The notes below the pieces were generated by a model. That model was not told the origin of the DNA. It saw nothing but the letters and a program-made list of their open reading frames with translations, and ran no database searches. This document shows, piece after piece, positions 25,786 through 36,650 of a stretch of DNA of 64,000 nucleotides. The stretch lies in NCBI GenBank assembly GCA_037954235.1, contig JBBMOA010000007.1, positions 4,013,501 through 4,077,500 of the forward strand, written 5' to 3'. The stretch is from Aulostomus chinensis (taxonomy: Eukaryota; Chordata; Actinopteri; Syngnathiformes; Aulostomidae). The position numbers and the translations under genes were made by a program. Numbering within the stretch: the stretch's first letter is position 1; each line of letters starts with the position of its first letter.

Positions 25786-26506
25786 CATTTCCCAACAAAA
25801 AAGTGTTATTGTGATGCGTGTTTGAGTTCTAGTCTTGTCCTTATTGAAAACCTGGTCTTGCTCCAAACTCGCTGTGACATTACAAATCAACACTACCGTT
25901 GTGCACACATAAACCCCAGAAACGCGTCCTCCTGGAGACGGATGTAAAAACAGGCTTCCTAGTGAGGCTTTCTGCATAGAGAAGCTCAAACATCCAAGTA
26001 AAATAGGTAAGCCATCTTCTTTTTTTGGGGTGGGGGGGGTGTTCATTACCTTTGCCGAGGAGTTTTCACTCATGTGTAGATGTGGTTTCCTTGTTTGTGT
26101 CTCAGCAGGATCACAAGAAAAACTACACGGCTGGTTTTTCACAAAACTTGGTGCAGAGGTAGATCCCCCTTACTGAGCGCCCTTCTGCTAGACGAAGTAT
26201 TTCGCCTTAAATTCAGAGTCATGTTTACAGGCTTACTGTCCCACTAGAGCTCATTTAGTGTTGGCCCACTTGGAGCTACCAACAGTGGCCTATTGGTCTG
26301 ATGCATTAGCTTAACCATGACTCTGTCCAGTTGAATTTTTGTACATTTATATGTTTTTGGGTATTCTGAGTGCCTATTCTGAATAGCATTTTTGTGTCAT
26401 GGTGGGTCTCGTTAAACGCTGTTTGACCCAGCAGGTGTTCAAATGCTCACTGATAATTCTATTGCAGTTCATGTTGTCCTTGTACCCGGCTAACTCTCTG
26501 GTTCAT

Positions 26507-26770
26507 GGGCGGCATGGCTCAGGGGTAGAGTGGCCGTCTAGCAACCGAAGGGTCGTTGGTTCGACCCCCTCGACCCCGGTGGCCATGTCGAAGTGTCCTT
26601 GAGCAAGATACTGAACCCATAATTTCTCCTGATGAGTAGGTTGACGCCTTGCTTGGCAGCCTCCACCGTCAGTGTGTGTGTGAGTGTGAATGCGACAACA
26701 CTGTAAAGCGCTTTGAGTGCCACTAAGGTAGAAAAGCGCTGTATAAAACTGAGTCTATTTACCATTCATT
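26507..26770 (+). mobile_element. V-SINE-like tRNA-derived SINE
   Basis: The head GGGCGGCATGGCTCAGGGG contains a box A (TGGCTCAGGGG) and, about 40 bp on, a near-perfect box B (GGTTCGACCCC at 26558-26568). The central part TGTCCTTGAGCAAGATACTGAACCC is a block shared by many fish SINEs. The 3' part AAGCGCTTTGAGTGCC...GCGCTGTATAAAACTGAGTCTATTTACCATT is LINE-like. TTCAT occurs just before and just after and may be a short target duplication. The name V-SINE is from recognition only. Confidence 0.8.
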
Positions 26771-26798
26771 GTTGTAATCATCCAGAGGTGTTGACTTG

Positions 26799-26808
26799 TA
26801 TATATATA

Positions 26809-26865
<57 letters not shown>
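26799..26865. repeat. (TA)n/(TG)n compound microsatellite
   Basis: Alternating TA and TG blocks immediately after the V-SINE-like element. Confidence 0.95.
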
Positions 26866-27848
26866 CTCATGGGGATTTTGAAGGTACGGGTGAAGATGAC
26901 AGCAGTCACATCATCCACCACCGCGTCTGGAGTGTGTGGCATGGTACTATTGGTCTGTTAGCAGCACCTCAGCACCTCAAAGTTTGCTTTCAATCCGGCG
27001 AGATGTCTGTTTAAAGACTTCAGTCCAAATTATTAACAACATTACACTGGTCATACGTAGACTGTATACAGGAGTCTGGTGTGATGCTAGATGTTGATTC
27101 TATATTCTGTTTGATTTGCTAAGGTCATGTAAGAGGAAAACTCTTGGCGTGTGAAAGGAGGCGTAAACAACCCCAATGAGATTTGCAAGACTCCCAGTGA
27201 AGAGAGAAACATGCATTATTTATCATCTTCTACTCTAACACTGATCACCAGAGAGAAAAGTGAGCCCAACGAGCCAATATTACCAGAAATGCAAAGAGCT
27301 GATAGAGTTTAGGTTCGTGTTCATTCATAAAACTCTGTGTCGTCTGACTGCATCCACATGTTACATACTTACATGGGTGTATTTGCTGTACAAGCCTGAC
27401 AGCTTTACCCTGGCTACTTACAACCAAACTAAATATTTTATAATGATCTGACTGAAATCCTTCTGCGTTACTGTGGCCGTGAGCTCTGATTCACTCCCAG
27501 GATAAGTCTGGAGTTTTCATCCTAGGCTCAGTTCGGGAGCAGACTGTGTAATGAGCTGCTGCCTTGCTAAGTCAGGTGATAAATACATGCAGATTGTGTC
27601 TGCGAACTCCTGGAAAACTGCAGCGCAGATTTCTCGATCTGTACGGCCCTGGGTTTATCCAAACTTTCACTCAAAGTTTCCTATGTGAAGCCTCTAGTGA
27701 TTATAAATGACCTCATTAGCATATTTAGTTCATAGGAATATAAATTACTTGCACTCCCAGGACAGTGAGGTTAATGAAAGTGCACAGTAATCACTAGTGA
27801 AGTCCTGGGGGAGTGTGTTTGTGTAGAAGTGTGGGAGCTCTCTCCTAC

Positions 27849-28065
27849 CTCATGCCCTTAGTGGATTGGTTTTGGAGGTTTTGCAGTAGCTGCGGGAAAC
27901 CTAGCATGGCCTCAAACATCACCGCCAGGGAGCCCAGTGTCTCCACAAACAAGGGGGAGTCCAGCAGCAGCAGGGTGACCACTGCACATAGCACCGTGAA
28001 GCCGAAGCAAAAGAGCATGTAGTCCTCGAAGGCACTCCACTTCCAGAAGTAGCGCAAGTCCAAGT
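27849..28065 (-). CDS. slc66a2: SLC66A2 (PQLC1), penultimate coding exon
   Basis: The exon is 217 bp: acceptor CTCTCTAG before 28065, donor GTAGGA after 27849, incoming phase 1 and outgoing phase 2. It encodes LDLRYFWKWSAFEDYM, a helix (LFCFGFTVLCAVVTLLLL), then DSPLFVETLGSLAVMFEAML and GFPQLLQN...STKGM. The last part is the second PQ-loop, with the conserved Pro-Gln pair in GFPQLL. The FW(K/Q)WS, LFVETLG and EAMLG.PQL blocks are diagnostic for SLC66A2. The split serine codon joins in frame to the exon at 8433-8607. Lysosomal and Golgi PQ-loop proteins of this family carry two such motifs; the first would be on an upstream exon not seen here. Confidence 0.95.
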
Positions 28066-30159
28066 CTAGAGAGGCGAGAGAAGACGAAGGTTTATTTCTC
28101 TTACATGTAATTAAATCAGACTAAAACTGAGGTGACAGGTAGCAGTGACAGGAAATGGGACATGAAGATGGGAAAGATGTGGTAAGATTTAAGGTACAGA
28201 AAGCAGAGAGGAGATGATCGAATAAAGAAGCAGAATGAGGCAGCGCGTGCGTACGTGCATGCGTATTTGTATGTGTGTGTGTGTGTGTGTGTGTAATGCT
28301 GCAGGGTGAGAGGGAGGTTACAGAATGTGGAGATGGAAATAGAAGAGCAGTAGTGACAGGCGGTGTTTGAAAAGTGAGCAGGAAAGGAAAAGGAGAGAAG
28401 GAGCAGAAAGAAGGGTGAGGCTTCATTAGAGGATGCATAGAAATTCTGCAAAGACAGCAGCACTCGTAAATCAATACTGTGCACATACGTAAGTGAATGC
28501 AACAAAGATAAATGAGATACTGGAAAGCTTTTACATTTCAATTACAGTGGAATAACGTGGCCTTTGACGGGGCCAGAAAGTTTATTACCTTCAGTTCAAA
28601 GTTATCTTTCCACTGACACAATCCTATTTATCATGTTTGCCTTTTGAAATTCACAACCCAAACAAAGGGCTGCTGCTGGTGCATGAAAGGGTTTCGTCTA
28701 CCAGAGTGGAAGAGGTGGAGAGCTGCAACTTGAAAACTAAACTTCGAATCAGATCCACTTTGAAATGGTCGCTAAAACTAAAGGTGTCCTGTTGGCTTCT
28801 GAGGGAATAGATTGATGCCTGGGATAGCACGTCACAGAAAGCTTCTGACAGGAAACATTATGTCCGCTACGTCTACATCCCTGTCACCATCTCCTCAATG
28901 GGCCATAATGTGAGATGATCAATGATCTCTCATTGCTTATATATGACTATGGAGCTGTGGAAACCAGCTGACATCAGCCAAGAAGGATTGATAGCTAAAT
29001 CAGAGCACATTAATTAGAGTGTGGACTCAAGTGTGACATTTCTTACTGCCAAGCAGCTGACTTACCCTGTGTGCTGCTTTTACTGTGTCACTAGAGCATT
29101 CAGGCTGCACTTTTGTGTTTGTGTGTATGTGTGTGTGTGCGCCTGTGTGTCTGTGTGTCTGTGTTGAATGCAAAACGAGTGAACGTAACTTTCCAAGGTC
29201 AAGGATGAACTTTCAGAATCAGGTATTGCTGAGGGAAAGTATCGCTTTCACAGACTGCATGCAAGAATTGGAAATTCTTTGTGGTACTTCGACCATCTTG
29301 GCTTTTGGAGTTGGAGAGGATCTGACGGAAGCCCTGTTTAAATAGTGGGTGGGTGAATGCTGCTGTAAAAAGGACCCTTTGTCCATTTATAAAAACCCAA
29401 ACAAAGCTGCCTGCATTCTGTATCAGAGCTATTTCATGATTTAGCCTTGTCAGTGTTTGCTGAAGCTTCTCCATAGGTCCCGCCCTTCCTTTTAAGGACT
29501 TTGATCCAGCCGACTTCAAAGCAGAATTTTCGGTCCCCTCGTTCTGACTGGTCCCTTTATACATAACTGGAAAGCTTAACAGTCACAGGCAGTTGCTGTG
29601 GTATCTCAAGGTGGCCAACCAAAAACAAACACTGCGCTTATTTTTCTTCTGGAGTGAAGTGGGATCATATTTTATACTTTATAAAAATTTCTTATACTGA
29701 AGATTTGAGACTTGATTGAAGGCATAAACAGTAATTCTGAGGTAATAAAACAAGAGAGTGTTTATCTTCTCATGCAATTCTACATAAGTTATGGCCCTGC
29801 TGGCCAGCAGTTTCAAGGCACTTGCACACTGGCTTCAGGAGCTTGCTCATCTTTCTATGGGAGCACTGCTAAAGCTAACTTCATGAAAGCACCTGGGGTT
29901 GAGAAAAAGATCTAAAAGTACGGACAACAAAAGACATACCTCACCTGCCAATCTGACCAACTGCAAAAGTGCTGGGGAGTGGCAGGTGACATGAGAATTC
30001 ATTTTTTCATAGTAGCCAGTCAAAACTCCTCCCAGCACTGGGAAGAAGGATGTTTAATCCTTCTAAAATAATCCAAATTATTTTATGCGCATCGCCACAC
30101 AACATTTTCAGTATGAAGTAATTCAAATTCAAGCACCCCTATCCCCTTCCCACTACCCC

Positions 30160-30160
<1 letters not shown>

Positions 30161-30225
<65 letters not shown>
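30161..30225. repeat. (CA)n microsatellite, about 32 units
   Basis: An uninterrupted CA tract, so probably highly polymorphic. Confidence 0.97.
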
Positions 30226-30226
<1 letters not shown>

Positions 30227-31102
30227 CTGGGAAAACTCCTTTTACAGTCCAGTGAGTTACAGCTGCTGTAGCATCCTGGGACAGACGCAGTGGTGATGTC
30301 TTGCAGTGGGTCCACTGTGGCATGTTTGCAGCAAATTGTGAACATGATTAATAGCTTCATTATCAGGAGCCAACAAAGACTTGTCACCCACAGCTGAGAA
30401 GTGAGGTGGGAGAGGGGACACACACACGCGCGCGTGCCTCCCACATGACAAATATCTACTCTCAGGGTCCGAGTTATTTCTGTCCTTACAGATTTTAACC
30501 CTGACAGGAACCAACAAGCTGCATGAAAGCCCGGTGCCGTCAGCTCTGATGGCTCTTTCCTCTGACACCATGTCAACACCTGAGTCATTGCACCACCCAT
30601 TGAGGCTGGCGGAGGGACTAACATGGAGGCAGCCTTTATCAGCAACAAAAGCCCCTTTCATTTGCTTTTGCATATGAGCCCAAGGTGGTGAAGTCTAAAG
30701 ATGCTGACAGGAGCAAAAATGAGAGTATAGAGATATATTAAAACTTCTGTAAACTTTTCAGAGAATAAAGCCTCCCACTGGGCCTTTCATATTTCCATCT
30801 CTGTCTAATTCAGCTTACCCCCCCACCACGCACCCACCACTCATCCTCTTATTGGCAGCAAACACAAAGGCAGGACCCCCCCCACCCCCCATGCTATTTC
30901 CTCTCTCATGTTTACCTGCATAATAAAATTGCCTGGAAAACTATAATGAAGAGAGAAAGCGCTGCATTATTCATGAAACCTCATCTCTGTTATTTCCAAT
31001 CACATCATGCGCCGTACCAGGCTTCTGCTCCTTGACCATCTTCACACTCACTTTTTCAAGCCTTTCTTTCACCCACCTACCTAAAAATGTTTCCCTTCAA
31101 TC

Positions 31103-31104
<2 letters not shown>

Positions 31105-31150
<46 letters not shown>
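31105..31150. repeat. (CA)n microsatellite
   Basis: An uninterrupted CA tract of about 23 units. Confidence 0.97.
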
Positions 31151-31151
<1 letters not shown>

Positions 31152-32244
31152 ATCTCCTTCGAGCCTGCTGTATTGTTCTCCAGCCAGGTGGCCCATTCCC
31201 TCCAGACAGCATCCTGTCTGGCGTGTGCTGAGGCCAAACTTCAAAGAAGCTCCTGAGAGGCAAGGCACTCCTTCTTCACACACACACTTTTGGTTACACA
31301 AACACTTTTGAAGATCTAACAATTAAATTACTACAGTGGCCAAGAAGCAGCTGAGAGGATGTCAGTATCTGAGTATGAAGTTACTCTGGGAAGATAAGGA
31401 AGTTGCTCGGGCAGGGTAAGTCCATCACTTTGTCTGCTCAGGTGTGAGCTCACAGTTGGGATGGTGTCGAGAGGTCTCAACTGAGGTGCAGCATCACAAA
31501 GCAGGCTTGGGGGATCTGTGGAACACACGAGGAGAGAGCGGCTGGCTGGGGATGAACAGAGGGAGTTTGGCAAGTCGGGCAGAAAGAGTGAGAGTAGTGG
31601 AGTGGATATATGGAGGTCACACGCCAGGTATTTCCCACCAGGCCGAGCGGAGAGCAGAGTAGAGACTACACAAAGATACAAACTGACAGCTCGAAAGCTC
31701 TGAGATATGTTGACTCAGCACCCTCAGCCTGCCAGCAGAGTGATGTATTTTAAGATGTGTGAATGTTGCTATTTGACATCTTTATGGACTGTCTAATCAG
31801 TGTTTGGCACGCTGGTCTGATCCCCTGATAGGTGAGACATTTCATACCACACAAAGCTGCCAGATCATTGAGCTGCTGCGGCAGAAAACGGGCAGGTTTT
31901 TTTTACAGTTGGACCACAAATCTGGCTGACATTGCAGGAGGTGAACTGATCTGATCCATGAAGCTGCAGTCAAATGACAGCTCTCCAAACACAGGAGCAG
32001 AGTATGAGAACTGGGGCTGAGGTCACTTCACAAACACAGCACATGGACGCTGGTTGGGACGGACGCTCGTCCTATCAGTTCAAGACGTCTGGCTCAGGTG
32101 CTGATGTTGATATCTTCTGACTAAGAGTGGGAGTGAGACAGCAGCAGGAGAACGTAAGCTCACACTCCCTCCTATCCCTTTTGAACACCGTCATTCCTGT
32201 TTCGGTGTTTTTTTAATTTTTTTTCGTTCATGTTTGAAATAAAT

Positions 32245-32610
32245 ACATCCATCCATCCATTTTCTTCCGCTTATTCCTGTTAAGGGTCACAGGGGGTGGA
32301 GCCTATCCCAGTGGCTACGGGCGAGAGGCGGGGTTCACCCTGGACAGGTCGCCAGTCCATCGCAGGGCCAACACATAGAGACAGACAACCATTCACACTC
32401 ACATTCATACCGACAGTCAATTTAGAGTCTGGATTAACCTGGTCCCCTCTTGATGTCTTTGGACTGTAGGAGGAAGCTGGAGTACCAGAGAGAACCCACG
32501 CAGGAACAGGGAGAACATGGAGAACATGGAGACTCACATAGAAAGGGACTCAAACCCAGAACCTTCTTGCTGTGAGGCGACAGTGCTGACCACTGCACCG
32601 TCGTGCCTCC
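32245..32610 (-). mobile_element. Full-length (TGGA)n-tailed SINE with 10-bp target duplication
   Basis: On the minus strand the copy has the tRNA-like head (starting GGAGGCACGACGGTGCAGTGG), the body shared with 11338-11719, and the AGCGGAAGAAAATGGATGG tail. It is flanked by a perfect 10-bp direct repeat TGAAATAAAT at 32235-32244 and 32611-32620. This defines the family's ends. GAGAACATG is duplicated once inside the copy. Confidence 0.92.
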
Positions 32611-33084
32611 TGAAATAAATTCATTAAATATCATTATACTGTAGGTTCAATAAGAGAATGTAAATGTAAGCCTGATAAACCACATTTTACATTCGGTCTC
32701 TCTGTGTTAAATGGCATATTAATCTGCTGTAAACCATCAACTGTTCCACCTCTTACTGCAATGATCAAAACAAAGCACAGACGCGACTGATATCATCACT
32801 GCTGCTTCCTCCCTCCACCGAGACTGACAAAAATACTCATTAAAGTACAAGAATGAGTATTTCAACTTGAACAAGCTGCCGTTGAGTACAATTACAGTGC
32901 TTCCTTAGTGTTGTTGTATGATGACAAATAAATTGGTTGCAATATATTTAGAAATGGATTCTAAGTGTTTGAAACATAGCATTTGGATTTTCCAGATCTG
33001 AGGTTATTGTTTAATAAATCAGACTCTGATGGTGTAGAGCTGAATTGTTCCTCTTTATACTGACTCGTTTCCTCTAACACTGCG

Positions 33085-33161
33085 AAGGGGTCTTCAGGGG
33101 GTACACGACTGGAAATATTTCAAAGGGGCACAAAATTGGAAAAAGTTTGAGAATCACTGTA
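33085..33161. mobile_element. Possible hAT end fragment
   Basis: The segment reads AGGGGGTACACGACTGG...AAAAAGTTTGAGAATCACTG. The last part is the reverse complement of CAGTGATTCTCAAAC, a common hAT terminal motif in vertebrates. No partner end or target duplication was seen. Confidence 0.4.
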
Positions 33162-34372
33162 ATAAATACAAGCACACAAGTATTGTCTACATACGTACAT
33201 AAAGTATGTCAAAGTACTCATTATTGTACAGTACAATGGCCCAATTTACAGTGTTATATTTATCAGGTTTGACATGTGGCCTCCACATGCCTCCATATAA
33301 AACACTGAGCTACAGAAACACACCTGGGGCGGCAAACTACACCGGTGTATTAGGGCCTTTGTAGGGGAAAAGATGAGCTGGAGGATAAAAACAAGCAAGT
33401 CTTCTCCGTTTTTTTATTGGAAAAATTGCATGTTAAAACTCATGAATTTTCAGTGTTGTTTTGTATTTAAAACCAAAGTTTAAAAGACATCTAATCTTTG
33501 CAAGATTAGACAGGTGTGGTTTATTTAGAATTATAAAACTTTATTCTTCCGTTGGCTAAAGCAGTAAAGAAATACTTACTGTGTAAGCCCAGAATCATTA
33601 TATCATTATATCATTATAAGCATCCGGACTTTAAAAAGGCATTTCCGTAAATTGTGTCAATGAAAACCCCAAACTGACTAGGATAAGGTGCTTGCCTTTG
33701 TTTATCAGTGACTACAACAAAATGGAAAGATGCTTGGTCTGGTTTTTTTGTTTTGTTTTTTTCCCCAAAACGGCCCTAACACACCATTGTCGCAGATACA
33801 AGAATATATTTGGGGAAGGCCAGTACCTGCCAATATAATTGTCCAACTAATATATCAGTCAGGACACAGCAGAAAAAGGAAAAAAAAAAAAAAAAACGTC
33901 AATAACTTCTGGTTAAGTTTTAATGGGGACACTGAAGGCACTCAAAAATTATTTGTATGGACAGAAAGTGACCTCCCTCTCTCTGACAGCCTGCAAATGA
34001 AAAGAGAGGTTTATTCAGTGCTGTAAGAAGCAGGAGGGAGATTACTGGGTCACCAGCAGTACAGGTGAAGACAGAGAGAAAAAAGGTCCACGGCACTCCT
34101 CCCCTCCCTCCTTCTCTGTCAGCTCTTTGAATAATGCAGAAGCTTCTGGAGTGAAACATGCAAGCAGCATTTATGCACGTCCTCACATATTTTGCAGACA
34201 ATGCACATCAAGAATTTGAGTTCAAGTTAGGATTTGAAGGAGGAGACAGAGCTGCTCCACCAACCAATGGATGAAGGGACGCCTCACAATGTCCACTCAT
34301 TAGTGACAATCTAACGCACACACACATGCGCACACACTCACACTCAAAAAATGTAGTTGTAGTGGTTTATAG

Positions 34373-34590
34373 CCACAGCCACGCCTACGGTCAATTTAGA
34401 GTCTGGATTAACCTGGTCCCCTCTTGAAGTCTTTGGACTGTGGAGGAAGCTGGAGTACCAGAGAGAACCCAGCAGGAACAGGGAGAACATGGAGACTCAC
34501 ACAGAAAGATCCCGTGCTGGAGCCAAGACTCAAATCTGGAACCTTCTTGCTGAGAGGCCACAGTGCTGACCACTGCACCACCGTGCCACC
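34373..34590 (-). mobile_element. (TGGA)n-family SINE, 3'-truncated copy
   Basis: This contains the head (reverse complement GGTGGCACGGTGGTGCAGTGG) and half of the body, ending at CCACGCCTACGGTC. The ATCC tail part is missing. Confidence 0.82.
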
Positions 34591-35859
34591 AAGGGCAGAT
34601 GTGAACTGATAAAGAATTTAAACTACAACTCCTCACAATTCATCTGCAACTTTGCAAAACCCACTTCTACGCTTTTATCAGTTACGTATTAGGAACAGGA
34701 AAAGGAACAATTCCACCCACTGACAGTTCAAACAGACCTAACTGAAGTGAACCTACAAAGGAAAATTCACAGTCACTGATGACAGGAAGTAGCAGTCTAC
34801 TCATGACAGACATGCCAGAGTACGTTCATCAAGCTCTCCACAGTTGAACAGCCTCTCTCCATAGAACCCGAGGCTTCCCAGTGGAGAGGAGTGGGGTTTT
34901 TTTGCCCGTCATGGCTCTGGCTGAAGCTGCTGATGTGCGGTTGTGGTTGTGTGTATTCTCCTTGTTCTCACATATCTCAGAGGGACATGGTCACAGCAGT
35001 AACCTCAGCCTACAGGATTAAACCAACCTGGCTTGGCTCTCCCACGCCTGAATGATCTTCACCAGCGTCTTCTTAAACCACATAATGCACATAACTGACA
35101 TCTACATAAATGATGTAGATAAAACATTACATTTGCTTCTACTCCAATAGAATATCTCTTGTCTATACTGCAATATATAATCCTTCTATGATCTGCAGTT
35201 ATTTTGACTGATATTGGGGATGCTATTTGATTCGGGATATTACGGGGAATGTTAATGTTTAAAATTATTCATTGTGATTTCTTTGGGGAACTCTAACAAA
35301 CCAATGCGTTCTCTCAAGTCTTTGGAATATGATGTGTCAGCAGCACCTCTCCGCATTCAATTGAAAAACTTTTTTTTTTTTACACACACAATTAGCTTTT
35401 AAAAAAGATAGTGCTTTCCTGCCAACTGTAAATGGCATAATAGGCCATAATGTGATTTTGAATGAATTATGAATAATTGTTGGGTCCTAATGGCAGGAAG
35501 CTGAAACCTCTTTGCTGATTTCAGATCAGCTAATTAGACTCACCTGGGGAGATCATTTGTAGCTACGTCTTGAACCCCCGAAAATCATAGTGAAAAAGTG
35601 ATGCGAGTTTACTCACGAGTGTGTATTTATGTGTGTATTTATGTCTCCCCTTTGTCTTTCCTGTCGTTGTTTTGTGTTACATGTTATTTTTAAATGTGAT
35701 GTTTGTATGGTTTGTCGTGCAGGTATATAATATTGTTACATTTGCCACACACATGCACTCTCATCCTCTTTGGCGCCACCACACACACGCGCGTGCACAA
35801 AGATACAGGTACACATTCTCTTGCTCACTCACCTACTTGTTACAATTTACACTCAGTAG

Positions 35860-36650
35860 ATCAGTTTAGATACAAACAAACTACGGTTTGTCACTTGGAA
35901 TGTACGTGGAATCGGCTCATGTGAAAAACGGCTAAAAATTTTAACACACCTACAACATTTACAAGCAGACATTGTCCTAGTACAGGAAACCCATCTACCT
36001 AAAACAGGTAATCATGTGTTAAGCCCACAGTTTCCGCACACATACACAGCGAGTTATAACACCAAACAAAGAGGCGTAGCCATTCTGATTCACAAAAACG
36101 TCAGGTTCACTTGTAAAAACACCATCGTAGACCCGAAAGGTAGGTTTGTAATAGTCACCATATCCACACACAACACTGAGGTATGCATGGCCAGTATATA
36201 TGGTCCAATGTTGATGACCCCTCCTTCTTCCACAGCTTCTTCACTGCACTTTCAGCCCACTCAGACACAGCACTCATAGTGGGAGGGGACTTCAACCTGG
36301 TATTCAACCCACAAGTGGACAGAATCAGTAGAGCAGCTAGTCAACGCAATTGCCAATCATCCGATATAATTAAGCAGTATATGAGTGATTTCGGTCTTTG
36401 CGATGCTTGGCGCTCACGCCACCCCATGCTGAAGGAATACACCTACTACTCGCCAGTGCACCACTCCTACTCTCGTTTGGACCACTTTTTAATTAGTAAC
36501 TCAATTGTGAAGGATGTCTTTGACGCCAAGATTCACCCTATTGCCATTAGCGACCACGCACCAGTCACTCTGACACTCACAAAAAAAACTAGAACACCGC
36601 TTTCTAAACAATGGAGATTTAATACATCATTGCTCAAGGACCCCAATTAA
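35860..36650 (+). pseudogene. L1 ORF2 endonuclease domain, frameshifted
   Basis: The peptide starts FVTWNVRGIGSCEKRLKIL. Catalytic-type motifs are WN at the start, QETHL at about 35983-35997, GGDFN at about 36281-36295 and SDHAPV near 36550. A one-base loss close to 36205 (between ASIYGP and NVDDPSFF) shifts the frame, and a stop ends the second frame at 36650. Confidence 0.88.

Larger units (their letters stand above)
8608..27848 (-). other. slc66a2: slc66a2 last intron, about 19.2 kb
   Basis: The intron runs from the donor at 27848-27847 (AG then GTAGGA) to the acceptor next to 8607. It is large and repeat-filled; the insertions and simple repeats are listed separately. Apart from those I saw no exon, RNA gene or conserved-looking block. 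A segment at 12980-13660, including CCCAAACAGGACTGTGACAG, may be an old dispersed repeat, but I could not define it. Confidence 0.85.
28066..35859. other. slc66a2 upstream intron sequence; no exon seen
   Basis: No convincing coding exon was found on either strand. Searches by eye for the upstream SLC66A2 blocks (first PQ-loop and following helix) on the minus strand were negative. Contents are (GT)n at 28271-28294, (GT)-like sequence at 29116-29162, (CA)n at 30161-30225 and 31105-31150, two SINEs and a hAT end fragment, listed separately. Confidence 0.55.

Noticed and set aside
26507..26580. tRNA-like sequence with box A and box B
   Set aside because: It is the head of a SINE with a LINE-like tail, not a free tRNA gene; the same holds for the heads at 11344, 22700, 32580 and 34570.
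30139..30648. 169-codon open frame on the minus strand
   Set aside because: Its end is translated (GT)n, its body has no recognisable domain, and no splice structure supports it.
34988..35096. Minus-strand exon-like segment MWFKKTLVKIIQAWESQA with a GT after it
   Set aside because: Short, with a weak acceptor, and it does not match the missing SLC66A2 parts; insufficient to call.
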